DNA of 64,000 bases. It comes from an uncultured Bacteroidales bacterium (GTDB taxonomy: Bacteria > Bacteroidota > Bacteroidia > Bacteroidales > P3). A program made the translations under genes and the position numbers. Positions 46,398-53,902 of this stretch are shown piece after piece. The DNA is taken from NCBI GenBank assembly GCA_905234695.1, contig CAJOHZ010000001.1, positions 104,815 through 168,814 on the forward strand, in the 5' to 3' direction. Positions within the stretch are counted from its first letter, which is position 1. Every line of letters starts with the position of its first letter. Below the pieces are notes generated by a model that was given only the letters and a program-made list of their open reading frames with translations, was not told where the DNA came from and ran no database searches.

Positions 46398-46421
46398 GGA
46401 GTCCCGTTTGGAACTCCTTTT
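46398..46421 (+). terminator. Second terminator, plus strand
   Basis: GGAGT / ACTCC with inner CC/GG pairs across a C-A mismatch and a GTTT loop, then TTTT. Confidence 0.6.
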
Positions 46422-46424
46422 AAT

Positions 46425-46673
46425 CTATTGACCATATTCATAGATAGTATCCGACGGTAAGTCTATCCAATCATTCCAATAGACAACCGTACGGCTTTTA
46501 TCAAGTTGCACATGCGGCCATAGACCATCAACACTACGCAAATCGCCAAACGCGCTAATCGTATCAATATCTTCTGACACATTATAAACGACCTTCTTAC
46601 CGTCGTCAAACAATACGGAAAGCTGGTAACCGTCCATGGGTACAACCGTTTTTATGCGAGGTAGCGTATTCAT
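46425..46673 (-). CDS. DUF2442 protein
   Basis: 82 residues from the ATG at 46673, which overlaps the DUF4160 stop by 4 bases. An ATG at 46712 would add 13 residues that overlap the upstream gene. Pattern: YQLSVLFDDGKKVVYNVSED, then ISAFGDLRSV and VYWNDWIDLPSDTIYEYG, the usual DUF2442 ending. DUF4160-DUF2442 pairs are common in accessory regions and have a toxin-antitoxin-like layout, but their function is not established. Confidence 0.88.
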   Translation of the reverse strand: MNTLPRIKTVVPMDGYQLSVLFDDGKKVVYNVSEDIDTISAFGDLRSVDGLWPHVQLDKSRTVVYWNDWIDLPSDTIYEYGQ

Positions 46674-46945
46674 TTTAACGGAGGAAGTTGTTTGATTATT
46701 TGTGTGTTCCACATCTCAATGAGAGCAGGGCCATTGGTGCGTAGCCACTCTTTTACAAGTCGCTGTGCCTGAAGAGGCAGGTCACCCATCGTCATCTCGT
46801 ATGTATAGATGTCGAAAATGCCCACATACTCATCATAGATGGCATGAATATGGGCAGGCTCATGTTCTTTCGGTTTGAAGAACATTTTGATAACTATTCC
46901 ATAAAAGCGACTAATTACAGGCATATCATAACAGTTTTTATACAT
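46670..46945 (-). CDS. DUF4160 protein
   Basis: 91 residues: MPVISRFYGIVIKMFFKPKE, then HEPAHIHAIYDEYVGIFDI, and LQAQRLVKEWLRTN. The HxPxHxH segment is the family signature. It is translated just upstream of the DUF2442 gene. Start could be M1 (MYKNCYDM) or M8 (MPVISRFYG); the second fits the family better. Confidence 0.88.
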   Translation of the reverse strand: MYKNCYDMPVISRFYGIVIKMFFKPKEHEPAHIHAIYDEYVGIFDIYTYEMTMGDLPLQAQRLVKEWLRTNGPALIEMWNTQIIKQLPPLK

Positions 46946-47154
46946 AACGCAACACTCTCAATATTATTGCATATCGGTGTAAAAAAAAACGGATGAAACT
47001 CCTTATAACAATAGCGGCAACTTACTTTCCCGCATAAATCCTTATTGAAAATAACGCAATTTCTTGAAACACATGATGTTTGCTTCGCACACTATTCTGC
47101 GGCTCGGTATAGCGAGCAAACCTCTCCCATTTCCTCATTTGTTGCTGACAGGGA
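46946..47154. other. Spacer with inverted repeat before the MNT gene
   Basis: No gene. GTTTGCTTCGC (47078-47088) can pair with GCGAGCAAAC (47112-47121) with a one-base bulge. This lies between the divergent DUF4160 and MNT genes and could be an operator or a terminator remnant. Confidence 0.35.
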
Positions 47155-47197
47155 TTTCTTTTTTCTTGTCATATCAGAATAATTATGTATCTTTGCA
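47155..47197 (+). repeat. 43-base promoter repeat, copy 1
   Basis: Pairs with copy 2 (47776-47818). Only 5 of 43 positions differ; both -33 TTG and both -7 boxes are kept. Confidence 0.85.
47166..47195 (+). promoter_or_regulatory. Promoter of the MNT-HEPN pair
   Basis: TTG (47166-47168), 19-base spacer, TATCTTTG (47188-47195), a perfect consensus. The ATG at 47205 is only 9 bases after the -7 box, so the mRNA is leaderless or nearly so. Confidence 0.82.
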
Positions 47198-47204
47198 AAT
47201 TGAA

Positions 47205-47522
47205 ATGGAACAGGCAGAGGTCATCAAACGCATCGCCGAGCTTGGCAAGAAGATCCTTCCCAAGGGTGCTTCGTTGTGGCTTTATGGCTCCCGTGCCCGT
47301 GGCGACGCCCGCCCCGACAGCGACTATGATTTGCTGATTCTGTTGGACAAAGACACACTGACAGCCACTGACTATGATAATTACAATTACCCGCTGTTTG
47401 ACTTAGGACTTGACCTAAATGAGGATATTAGCCCTCGGATTTTCACAAAGAAGCAATGGAACTCCTGGACTTACAATCCTTTCTATAAGAATGTAGAAAA
47501 AGACAAAATAGTTGTAGCATGA
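47205..47522 (+). CDS. MNT-type minimal nucleotidyltransferase (antitoxin family)
   Basis: 105 residues from the ATG at 47205 (MEQAEVIKRIAELG); a longer upstream frame is rejected because it would cover the promoter. NTase motif LWLYGSRARGDARPDSDYDL carries the GSxxR...DxD active site (metal aspartates in DSDYDL). Family members AMPylate and inactivate a paired HEPN RNase toxin. The partner gene overlaps by 4 bases (ATGA). Confidence 0.88.
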   Translation: MEQAEVIKRIAELGKKILPKGASLWLYGSRARGDARPDSDYDLLILLDKDTLTATDYDNYNYPLFDLGLDLNEDISPRIFTKKQWNSWTYNPFYKNVEKDKIVVA

Positions 47523-47719
47523 GATTATCCGATGAAGAACGCAAGATAATTGTAAGTCTTGAGATAGAAAAGCCTATAGAATCTATAACCAAAATGGAAC
47601 AGATGCGAGAGGAAAGTGACTACAACTGCACCTATGATGAGGAACCCGAGGTGTTGCAACGCAATATTGTTCCCGCGAAAAAGATGATTGACACAATCGC
47701 TGCGATGGTGAAGGAATAA
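47519..47719 (+). pseudogene. HEPN toxin remnant with internal deletion
   Basis: 66 residues, about half the usual 120-130. The N-terminal start MRLSDEERKIIVSLEIEK and the C-terminal part (ESDYNCTYDEEPEVLQRNIV, PAKKMIDTI) match the ends of HEPN domain partners of MNT proteins, but the central helices are absent, including the RxxxxxH RNase motif and the conserved YYAxYHA-type helix. The frame remains open across the join (near EKPIESITKMEQM), so it is an in-frame deletion of about 60 codons. Expected to be non-toxic. It might alternatively be a small free-standing family, but the end similarity argues for decay. Confidence 0.72.
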
Positions 47720-47775
47720 GGTCCCACACACAGATAAATCTTGTTGCCTCCGCAAGGGAATTACCTTTGCAGAGG

Positions 47776-47818
47776 TTTCTTTTTTCTTGCTATATCAGAA
47801 TAATTTTGTAATTTTGCA
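47776..47818 (+). repeat. 43-base promoter repeat, copy 2
   Basis: Pairs with copy 1 (47155-47197), 621 bases to the left, in the same orientation; the MNT gene and HEPN remnant lie between them. Confidence 0.85.
47787..47816 (+). promoter_or_regulatory. Second promoter copy, probably for the LRR protein
   Basis: TTG (47787-47789), 19-base spacer, TAATTTTG (47809-47816). It lies in a block 47776-47818 that is 38/43 identical to 47155-47197, the promoter of the MNT gene. Confidence 0.75.
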
Positions 47819-48113
47819 GTCGCAAACCGAAAGGAGGGGTTTGCCGAGAAAGCGCATTTTCGCCTTATTCCGATTCGTGAAACTGGACACTTCACTGACA
47901 ATTGTCGTTAGGAATAAAGGAAAGACAATGCTCCTATTGGATTGTATTCAAATGTTTATGATACATCCATGTGGAGTCAATCACTGAACCTTTATTTTAC
48001 GACAATGGGAGTCCAGCCCTCACGAAAAATAGGGTCATAATGGATGGCTCCACTTTCTTTGTGTTGTTACCAACCCGCCTCCGTGCCGAGGCCTTGAACC
48101 AAAAAACGCAAAG

Positions 48114-50393
48114 ATGAAAAAGAACTTACTTGCTCTCATTCTTCTGTTCCTCGCGGGGCTAGGAACCGCACAAGCCTACGACTTCTCCGCCGTCGCCCCC
48201 AGCGGGCAGACACTGTATTATGCATGCACCAATGGCAGCAGCGGCAACAGCGTATCTGTGACATTTCCTGGACAATCATTTGACGGCGATTGGGAAGGGT
48301 ACACAATGCCAACAGGCAATCTTATCATTCCCGACAGTGTTACATACAGTGGCCATAACTATGCCGTCACTAGCATTGGGAATAGCGCCTTCTGGTATTG
48401 TAGTGGGCTGACTTCTGTTACTATTCCCAACACAGTCATCTCTATAGGAAGCTTTGCGTTCTGTGGCTGCAGTGGCTTGTCCTCGGTAATCATTTCCAAC
48501 ACCGTCACCAGCATTGGACAAAATGCTTTCAATGGCTGCAACAGTCTGATTTCGATAACAATTCACAGTTCCGTCACATCTATTGGCGAAAGAGCGTTTT
48601 ATGATTGCAGTGGCCTAACATCAATCGCAGTAGAAAGTGGCAACATCATATATGACAGCCGAGGTAACTGCAATTCAATAATTGAGACTGCAACAAATAG
48701 GTTGATAGCAGGATGTAGAAATACAACTATTCCCAACACTGTCATTTCGATAGGTGACTATGCGTTCCTAAATTGCAGCAATCTGACAGTAGTAACTATA
48801 CCCAACTCTGACACCTCAATTGGCTTCTCTGCATTTTATGGCTGTAGTGGATTGACTTCAATCACTATTCCAAACTCCATTTCCAGTATTGGCAACGGAG
48901 CTTTTCGTGGCTGCAATGGACTGACCACTATCACTATCAGCAACTCGGTATCCTCAATTGGAGAATGGACATTCGAAGCTTGCAGTGGTCTGACGTCGGT
49001 AACAATTCCCAACTCCGTCACCTCAATTGGAGCTTGGGCATTTCAGAATTGCAGCAGTTTGACATCCGTCACCATCGGGAGCTCTGTTGCCTCGATTGGA
49101 GACTGTGCATTCGTTTTATGCAACAGCCTGACAGATGTGTTTTCTTTACGGTCTGTGCCACCATCGATTGAGAACAATGATGGATATCATGATGTATTTA
49201 CGAGACATATTGGCGTAACCCTTCATGTGCCCTGTGGATCTTTGGCAGCGTATCAAGCCGCCAATGGATGGAATGGTTTTACCAATATCCAAGAAGAATA
49301 TGGTTACACGGTCAGCATAGGCGAGAGTTACCACGGCAGCGTGAACATTGCGCAGCCCACCTGCAGCAACATCACCGCCACACTCACCGCCACGCCGGAT
49401 GCAGACTTCTACTTCGACCATTGGAGCGACGGCAGCATTGAGAATCCGCACTCGCTGACCGTCACCTCGGACACCACAATCTCAGCCTACTTCTCCAGAT
49501 ATGTCCACGACACCACCATAGTGCATGACACCACCATAGTCCACGACACCGTGGAGATTATCGACACCGTACTGGTCAACTACTACCAATACGATACCAC
49601 CATCTACAATGTCTATGACACAGTTATCCACAACTACTACCAGTACGATACGACCATCTACAATAACTACGCTTACGACACCTCTGTCTACAACCACTTC
49701 CGCTATGACACGACACTAGTGTACGACACGATGATTGTGAACGTCTATACCTACGACACCAGTATCTACAACAACTATCGTTATGATACCATCATCATCA
49801 ACCATTACCAGTATGACACCACCATCGTCTACGACACCACTATCAACAACGTCTACATCTATGACACGACTATCGTGAACAACTTCCAGTACGACACCAT
49901 CATCGTCAACAACTATGTGTACGACACCGTGGTCATCAACAATTACACTCACGACACCGTCAATAACTATTACCACGACACCATCAACAACTATTACTAT
50001 GACACGATTATCATCACACATTATTACCACGACACCGTGATTATTAACAACTATATCTACGACACCATCTACCTCAATCGCTACATCTTTGACACTGTCT
50101 ATATCCATGATACGGTGTATATCGTCCACCGCGATACTGTGAATGTGACTGGTTTCGACGGCGACCTCAGAGTGGGCGATATAATGCTGTACAGCAACGG
50201 GAACCAGATTGTGGTGGAAGGCTGCGATGGACAGCCAGTGCGGATGTACGACTCTGTGGGACGCTTGCTGGCCACACGGCGCAGCGAGGACATCCTCGGG
50301 GGTACGCCCCTACGGCTCGAGGTGCCCGCATCGGGCACCTACCTCATAAAGGTCGGGAACCACCCCGCCCGCAAGGTGGTAGTGATAAGGTAG
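48114..50393 (+). CDS. BspA-like leucine-rich-repeat surface protein with xDT array and T9SS tail
   Basis: 759 residues. Signal peptide (LLALILLFLAGLGTAQA). LRR_5 (BspA) repeats from about 80 to 345, each near 23 residues with IGxxAFxxCSGLTSVTIPNxV. Then one divergent InlB B-repeat (about 398-460: ATPDADFYFDHWSDGS). Then residues 465-678 form an array rich in Tyr, Asp, Thr and Asn with 25 xDT motifs (mostly YDT or HDT) separated by 6, 8 or 10 residues. The C-terminus (about 690-759: GDIMLYSNGNQIVVEGCDG, DSVGRLLATRR, GTYLIKVGNHPARKVVVI) fits a T9SS type A sorting domain. BspA-like proteins mediate adhesion. The array may be a rigid stalk that lifts the LRR head off the cell. Terminator at 50419. 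Confidence 0.85.
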   Translation: MKKNLLALILLFLAGLGTAQAYDFSAVAPSGQTLYYACTNGSSGNSVSVTFPGQSFDGDWEGYTMPTGNLIIPDSVTYSGHNYAVTSIGNSAFWYCSGLTSVTIPNTVISIGSFAFCGCSGLSSVIISNTVTSIGQNAFNGCNSLISITIHSSVTSIGERAFYDCSGLTSIAVESGNIIYDSRGNCNSIIETATNRLIAGCRNTTIPNTVISIGDYAFLNCSNLTVVTIPNSDTSIGFSAFYGCSGLTSITIPNSISSIGNGAFRGCNGLTTITISNSVSSIGEWTFEACSGLTSVTIPNSVTSIGAWAFQNCSSLTSVTIGSSVASIGDCAFVLCNSLTDVFSLRSVPPSIENNDGYHDVFTRHIGVTLHVPCGSLAAYQAANGWNGFTNIQEEYGYTVSIGESYHGSVNIAQPTCSNITATLTATPDADFYFDHWSDGSIENPHSLTVTSDTTISAYFSRYVHDTTIVHDTTIVHDTVEIIDTVLVNYYQYDTTIYNVYDTVIHNYYQYDTTIYNNYAYDTSVYNHFRYDTTLVYDTMIVNVYTYDTSIYNNYRYDTIIINHYQYDTTIVYDTTINNVYIYDTTIVNNFQYDTIIVNNYVYDTVVINNYTHDTVNNYYHDTINNYYYDTIIITHYYHDTVIINNYIYDTIYLNRYIFDTVYIHDTVYIVHRDTVNVTGFDGDLRVGDIMLYSNGNQIVVEGCDGQPVRMYDSVGRLLATRRSEDILGGTPLRLEVPASGTYLIKVGNHPARKVVVIR
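49506..50147 (+). repeat. xDT coding array
   Basis: Encodes residues 465-678 of the LRR protein. The aspartates of the 25 xDT motifs are at 466, 472, 478, 484, 494, 502, 512, 522, 532, 538, 548, 558, 568, 574, 584, 594, 604, 614, 622, 630, 640, 650, 660, 666 and 674. All intervals are even. Typical unit: YDTTIYNNYA. Confidence 0.9.
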
Positions 50394-50418
50394 TCTGCGA
50401 AGTTTTCTGTTCATTTTG

Positions 50419-50462
50419 AAGGGGCTCCTCTATTTTTGAGCGATGCCCCTTTGTTGTTTTTG
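50419..50462 (+). terminator. Terminator of the LRR gene
   Basis: AAGGGGC (50419-50425) pairs with GCCCCTT (50445-50451); TGTTGTTTTTG follows. Confidence 0.75.
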
Positions 50463-50716
50463 TAGTCTCGCAGTGGTTTCGCCGCACCTTTTATGTGGTG
50501 TCGGAGTGTCCTCGGAGATATTGGCAAATTCCACCCGAATTCTTCCCATATTCCTCCCATCATTGATGGGAAGATCATGGGAAGATCATGGGAGGATCAT
50601 GGGAAGATCATGGGAAGATCACAAAAATCACACCGAAGTTTCACCGAGGCCACACCGAAGGACGAGCGAAGCCTCATGAGGGGTAAGTCGAGAGAGGATA
50701 AGACCAAGAGTACCTT
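50463..50716. other. Intergenic stretch holding an 11-bp repeat array
   Basis: No gene. An inverted repeat CCCATC/GATGGG with a 3-base loop (50556-50570) leads into the tandem array at 50566. After it the sequence is not repetitive. Two short open frames over the array are read as artefacts of the repeats. Confidence 0.5.
50566..50620 (+). repeat. Five 11-bp tandem repeats
   Basis: Unit ATGGGAAGATC, five copies, only the third differing (ATGGGAGGATC). The unit contains a GATC site, so each copy offers a possible Dam-type methylation site spaced one helical turn apart. Confidence 0.92.
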
Positions 50717-51484
50717 TTAAGTACTCTTAATCGGCGTTGTGGTTTTCGCCGTGCTATCAGTCGTGGCGGTCTTGGCCGTGGTGTTGGCGGTACTGTCGGC
50801 CGCGGGCTTGGGCTTCGGCTTGGGTTTGGGCCGGCGGCCCGGAAGGTAGAGGTCGTTGAGGGAGTGCTTCGGATGGAACTTGTCCAAATCCACATGGCCG
50901 CTGATGCCGCTGACATAGCCCGACTTGGAATGCTGCCAGAGGGTGTAGCGTATCGCAGGCGTGCCTTTGTACTTGGCCACGAAGATGTGGTACTTGGCGT
51001 ATTTCTTGCCCGTGAAATGCTCTTTGTAGACCTTCTCGCTGGTGTATATCATGGGCTTGGCACCGTATTCCTTCTCCATCAGGTTCAGCAGCATGTCGAC
51101 CCGTGCCATATAGAGGCGGCCGCTGTGGTGCCCCTCGATGTCGAGCACCGGGATGAGGTCCTGGTTTTTCTTCGGCACCATCGACTTGAAATTTGCGAAC
51201 TGGCTCTGCGCCGTGGTCTTGCTACTGTAGACATGGTAGCTTCCCACCTTCAGCCCCGCCTTGCGGGCCTTTTCCAGGTTGGTCTTGTAATAGGGGTCTT
51301 TGATGGAGGTGCCCTCCGTGGCACGGATATAGACGAACTTGACCTTGCCGCTTTTGGCCACCTTGGTCCAGTTCACCTTCCCCTGGAATTTGGACACGTC
51401 TATTCCCTGCGCTTGCAACGGGTACACCCCTGCCAGCAACAGCAGCAACACCCCCGCCGATAACGCCCGTCGTAGTGCTCTCAT
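50717..51484 (-). CDS. GH25 lysozyme-like muramidase
   Basis: 255 residues. Signal peptide LSAGVLLLLLAGVYPLQA. GH25 core: GIDVSKFQGKVNWTKVAKSG, FVYIRATEGTSIKDPYYKTN, VGSYHVYS, and LIPVLDIEGHHSG with the Asp/Glu pair used for catalysis; then YTLWQHSKSGYVSGISGHVD. A Pro-Lys then Thr/Ala/Ser tail (about 218-255) ends the protein. Cleaves peptidoglycan glycan strands. Six bases after the RNase G gene. Confidence 0.92.
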   Translation of the reverse strand: MRALRRALSAGVLLLLLAGVYPLQAQGIDVSKFQGKVNWTKVAKSGKVKFVYIRATEGTSIKDPYYKTNLEKARKAGLKVGSYHVYSSKTTAQSQFANFKSMVPKKNQDLIPVLDIEGHHSGRLYMARVDMLLNLMEKEYGAKPMIYTSEKVYKEHFTGKKYAKYHIFVAKYKGTPAIRYTLWQHSKSGYVSGISGHVDLDKFHPKHSLNDLYLPGRRPKPKPKPKPAADSTANTTAKTATTDSTAKTTTPIKST

Positions 51485-51489
51485 CGCGG

Positions 51490-53040
51490 TTACATGGAGA
51501 TTTCCTCTCCCATCGAGTTCATAAACTTGTACTCCAACAGGCCGTAGCTTTGCAGTTGCTTGACTTTAAGACGCAGCTTGTACTTCCACATCCACTTCCG
51601 ACGGATATTCCACAGTCCTTTGGTCAGATAGGCATATACGTAGGGATGGGTCACCAGGGTGAGCTTCCGCTCGTTCTGCGACGACACCAGATAGCGCAGG
51701 TTGGATTCTATCTCGTCCACCACCACGAGGCTGGACTTGATGGTCCCGGTACCCTCGCAGAGGGGGCATTTCTCCTGCACATTGACCTCGACGGCGGGAC
51801 GCACCCGCTGGCGGGTGATTTGCATCAGCCCGAATTTGCTGAGCGGGAGCACCGTGTGGCGGGCCTTGTCGTGCGACATCTCTTCGCACATGACGTCGTA
51901 CAACTGCTTGCGGTTCTCGGCCTTGGCCATATCCACAAAGTCCACGATGATGATGCCTCCCAAATCACGCAGCCGCATCTGGCGGGCAATTTCCTTGGCC
52001 GACTCGATATTGACCTGCAGGGCGGTGTCCTCCTGTCCGTTGCCGAATTTTATATGGTTGCCGCTGTTGACATCGATGACATGCATGGCTTCCGTATGCT
52101 CGACATAGAGGTAGACCCCCGACCGGATGGTGACTATCCGCCCGAAGGCGCGCCGGATGTCGCGCGAGACGCCGAACTGGTCGAATATCGGAGTTTCCAT
52201 CTTGTACAGATGCACGATGTCCACCTTGTCGGGGGCGTTCATCTGGATATAGCGGCGCACGTCGTTGTACACATCCTCGTTGTCGGCATAGATGGCGTTG
52301 AAGTCGTCGGTGAGCACGTCTCTCAGCAATGCCGACGTGGCGCTCAACTCCGAGGCGATTTTCTGCGGCCCGGTGATATGCTTGAGTTTCTCCGTCATGT
52401 CGGCCCACCGCGACATCAGCTGACGCAGGTCGGCATCCAACTCGGCCACGCCTTTCCCCTCTGCCACGGTACGCACAATGACACCAAACCCTTCGGGCTT
52501 GATGCTCTGCATCAAACGGCGCAGGCGGTTGCGTTCCTCGTTTCCTTTGATCTTCTGCGAGATGGAGATGCGGGTAACGAAGGGTGTCAACACCACATAA
52601 CGCCCCGCAAGCGAGATATCGCCCGTCAACTTGGGTCCTTTGGTCGAGATGGGCTCTTTGGCCACCTGTCCCAATACCAGCTGACCCACTTTCAACACAT
52701 TGGAGAGGTTCCCCACCTTCTCCAGCACAGGCTCGGGTGAAAACCCTTTCAGCGTGGCCATCGCGGCGTCCCCGTTCATGGCCAGACGCATGTATTTGTC
52801 GACGGAACCGTAATTCGGTCCCAAGTCCAGATAGTGTGCGAAGCCGTCTTTGTCTTCGCCCACATCGATGAAGGCCGCGTTGAGGCCTTGCATTATCTTA
52901 CGCACCTTCCCCACATAAATATCACCCACCTGTATTCTGTTATCCAGCTTCTCCTTATGCAACTCCACCAACAGCTTGTCCTCGACTAGCGCCATCTGCA
53001 CCTCATTGCCCGAAGCGGATATAACGAGTTCCTTATTCAT
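51490..53040 (-). CDS. rng: Ribonuclease E/G family protein
   Basis: 516 residues. N-terminal S1-like RNA-binding domain (LDNRIQVGDIYVGKVRKIMQ), catalytic DNase I-like part with MHVIDVNSG and GGIIIVDFVDMAKAENR (metal aspartates), and the Zn-link CPLCEGTG that joins the dimer. No long C-terminal scaffold, so it is the RNase G form. 5'-end-dependent endoribonuclease for mRNA and rRNA. Confidence 0.95.
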   Translation of the reverse strand: MNKELVISASGNEVQMALVEDKLLVELHKEKLDNRIQVGDIYVGKVRKIMQGLNAAFIDVGEDKDGFAHYLDLGPNYGSVDKYMRLAMNGDAAMATLKGFSPEPVLEKVGNLSNVLKVGQLVLGQVAKEPISTKGPKLTGDISLAGRYVVLTPFVTRISISQKIKGNEERNRLRRLMQSIKPEGFGVIVRTVAEGKGVAELDADLRQLMSRWADMTEKLKHITGPQKIASELSATSALLRDVLTDDFNAIYADNEDVYNDVRRYIQMNAPDKVDIVHLYKMETPIFDQFGVSRDIRRAFGRIVTIRSGVYLYVEHTEAMHVIDVNSGNHIKFGNGQEDTALQVNIESAKEIARQMRLRDLGGIIIVDFVDMAKAENRKQLYDVMCEEMSHDKARHTVLPLSKFGLMQITRQRVRPAVEVNVQEKCPLCEGTGTIKSSLVVVDEIESNLRYLVSSQNERKLTLVTHPYVYAYLTKGLWNIRRKWMWKYKLRLKVKQLQSYGLLEYKFMNSMGEEISM

Positions 53041-53249
53041 TTATCGTGTATATATATTGACGTACTATTGTGATGTTTCCAACAGGGAGAGACACCCTCC
53101 CCCACTTCTTCTCACCTCTGCCATCCACTCGCCGTAGCCCTGTGCCCTTCTTTTCTCCTTGAAAACAAAAAACAAACTACACAAACAGATGCCAAGGCAT
53201 CGTTGTGTAATTTGTTTTAGTGTTTAGATTAGTTTAGACTCGAAGAAAC
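53041..53249. other. Spacer with terminator of the HU unit
   Basis: No gene apart from the terminator hairpin at 53172-53215. C-rich in the left part. Confidence 0.5.
53172..53215 (-). terminator. Terminator of the HU and small basic gene unit
   Basis: Long interrupted stem: ACAAACTACACAA (53172-53184) with TTGTGTAATTTGT, then GATGCC with GGCATC. On the minus strand it is followed by TTTGTTTTTTGTTTTC. Confidence 0.8.
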
Positions 53250-53339
53250 TTACTTCTTCTTATGTCTGTTCTTACGCAGGCGTTTTTTGCGCTTGTGCGT
53301 AGACATCTTGTGTCTCTTGTGCTTCTTTCCGTTAGGCAT
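53250..53339 (-). CDS. 29-residue very basic protein, candidate ribosomal protein
   Basis: The minus-strand reading MPNGKKHKRHKMSTHKRKKR continues LRKNRHKKK and stops. Of 29 residues 19 are Lys, Arg or His. This small conserved protein is widespread in Bacteroidota next to HU and RNase G. I recall a Bacteroidota-specific large-subunit protein of this character from a Flavobacterium ribosome structure, but cannot confirm identity from sequence alone. 19 bases after the HU stop codon. Confidence 0.8.
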   Translation of the reverse strand: MPNGKKHKRHKMSTHKRKKRLRKNRHKKK

Positions 53340-53358
53340 TTTCCAACTGATTTAATAG

Positions 53359-53643
53359 TTACTTGACACTCTTCTTCACATCGTTGACAAACGTCTTGGC
53401 GGGCTTGAAGGAAGGAATGTTGTGAGCGGGGATGATGATGGTGGTGTTCTTGGAGATGTTACGACCAGTCTTCTCCGCACGCTTTTTGATGATGAAGCTG
53501 CCAAAACCACGGAGGTAAACGTTCTCACCTTCCGAGAGGGCATCCTTAACAACAGTCATGAACTCTTCAACGGTGGCCTGGATAGCGACCTTTTCGATAC
53601 CGGTTTTCTGTGCGATTTCCGCAACAATTTCTGCCTTTGTCAT
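53359..53643 (-). CDS. HU-family DNA-binding protein
   Basis: 94 residues: MTKAEIVAEIAQKTGIEKVA, then VYLRGFGSFIIKKRAEKTGR with the beta-arm (NTTIIIPAHNIPSFKPAK). The RGFGSF motif is diagnostic. Dimeric nucleoid protein that bends DNA. A -7 box TATTTTTG is at 53723-53716. Confidence 0.96.
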   Translation of the reverse strand: MTKAEIVAEIAQKTGIEKVAIQATVEEFMTVVKDALSEGENVYLRGFGSFIIKKRAEKTGRNISKNTTIIIPAHNIPSFKPAKTFVNDVKKSVK

Positions 53644-53715
53644 TTTGTTTAATTATTTAATTTATGTGTAAAAATTTATCTTTTATTCGTTCATCCCGAG
53701 GGACAAAACTGTTTG

Positions 53716-53723
53716 CAAAAATA
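53716..53723 (-). promoter_or_regulatory. -7 box of the HU gene
   Basis: CAAAAATA on plus, TATTTTTG on minus. About 73 bases before the HU start codon, in an AT-rich spacer (53644-53902) that has no gene. A GAAA-capped ACCCTC/GAGGGT hairpin lies at 53851-53866. Confidence 0.55.
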
Positions 53724-53902
53724 GGATTTTTTTTCGACATGGAAAAATTTTCTTCACTCTTTTTTCCTAAAAAGACTAAAAATTTATATACAAAGTATTA
53801 AATTTCACCTATTTACAAAAATAAGAAAATTTATCATTCCACTTGTCCAGACCCTCGAAAGAGGGTATGTTGGATGCTATTTCCCCGAAATTTCACCCTC
53901 TT

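Larger units (their letters stand above)
47720..48113. other. Gene-free spacer with a second copy of the MNT promoter
   Basis: 394 bases. A promoter copy at 47776-47818 is described separately. After it no ORF of note exists until the ATG at 48114, giving a possible 290-base leader for the leucine-rich-repeat protein. I see no terminator. Confidence 0.5.

Noticed and set aside
49506..50147. Non-coding tandem repeat
   Set aside because: The units are irregular at DNA level but strict at protein level, and the frame is open throughout.
50443..50720. Two short plus-strand frames over the 11-bp repeats
   Set aside because: They exist only because the repeat lacks stop codons. No start signal, no family pattern.
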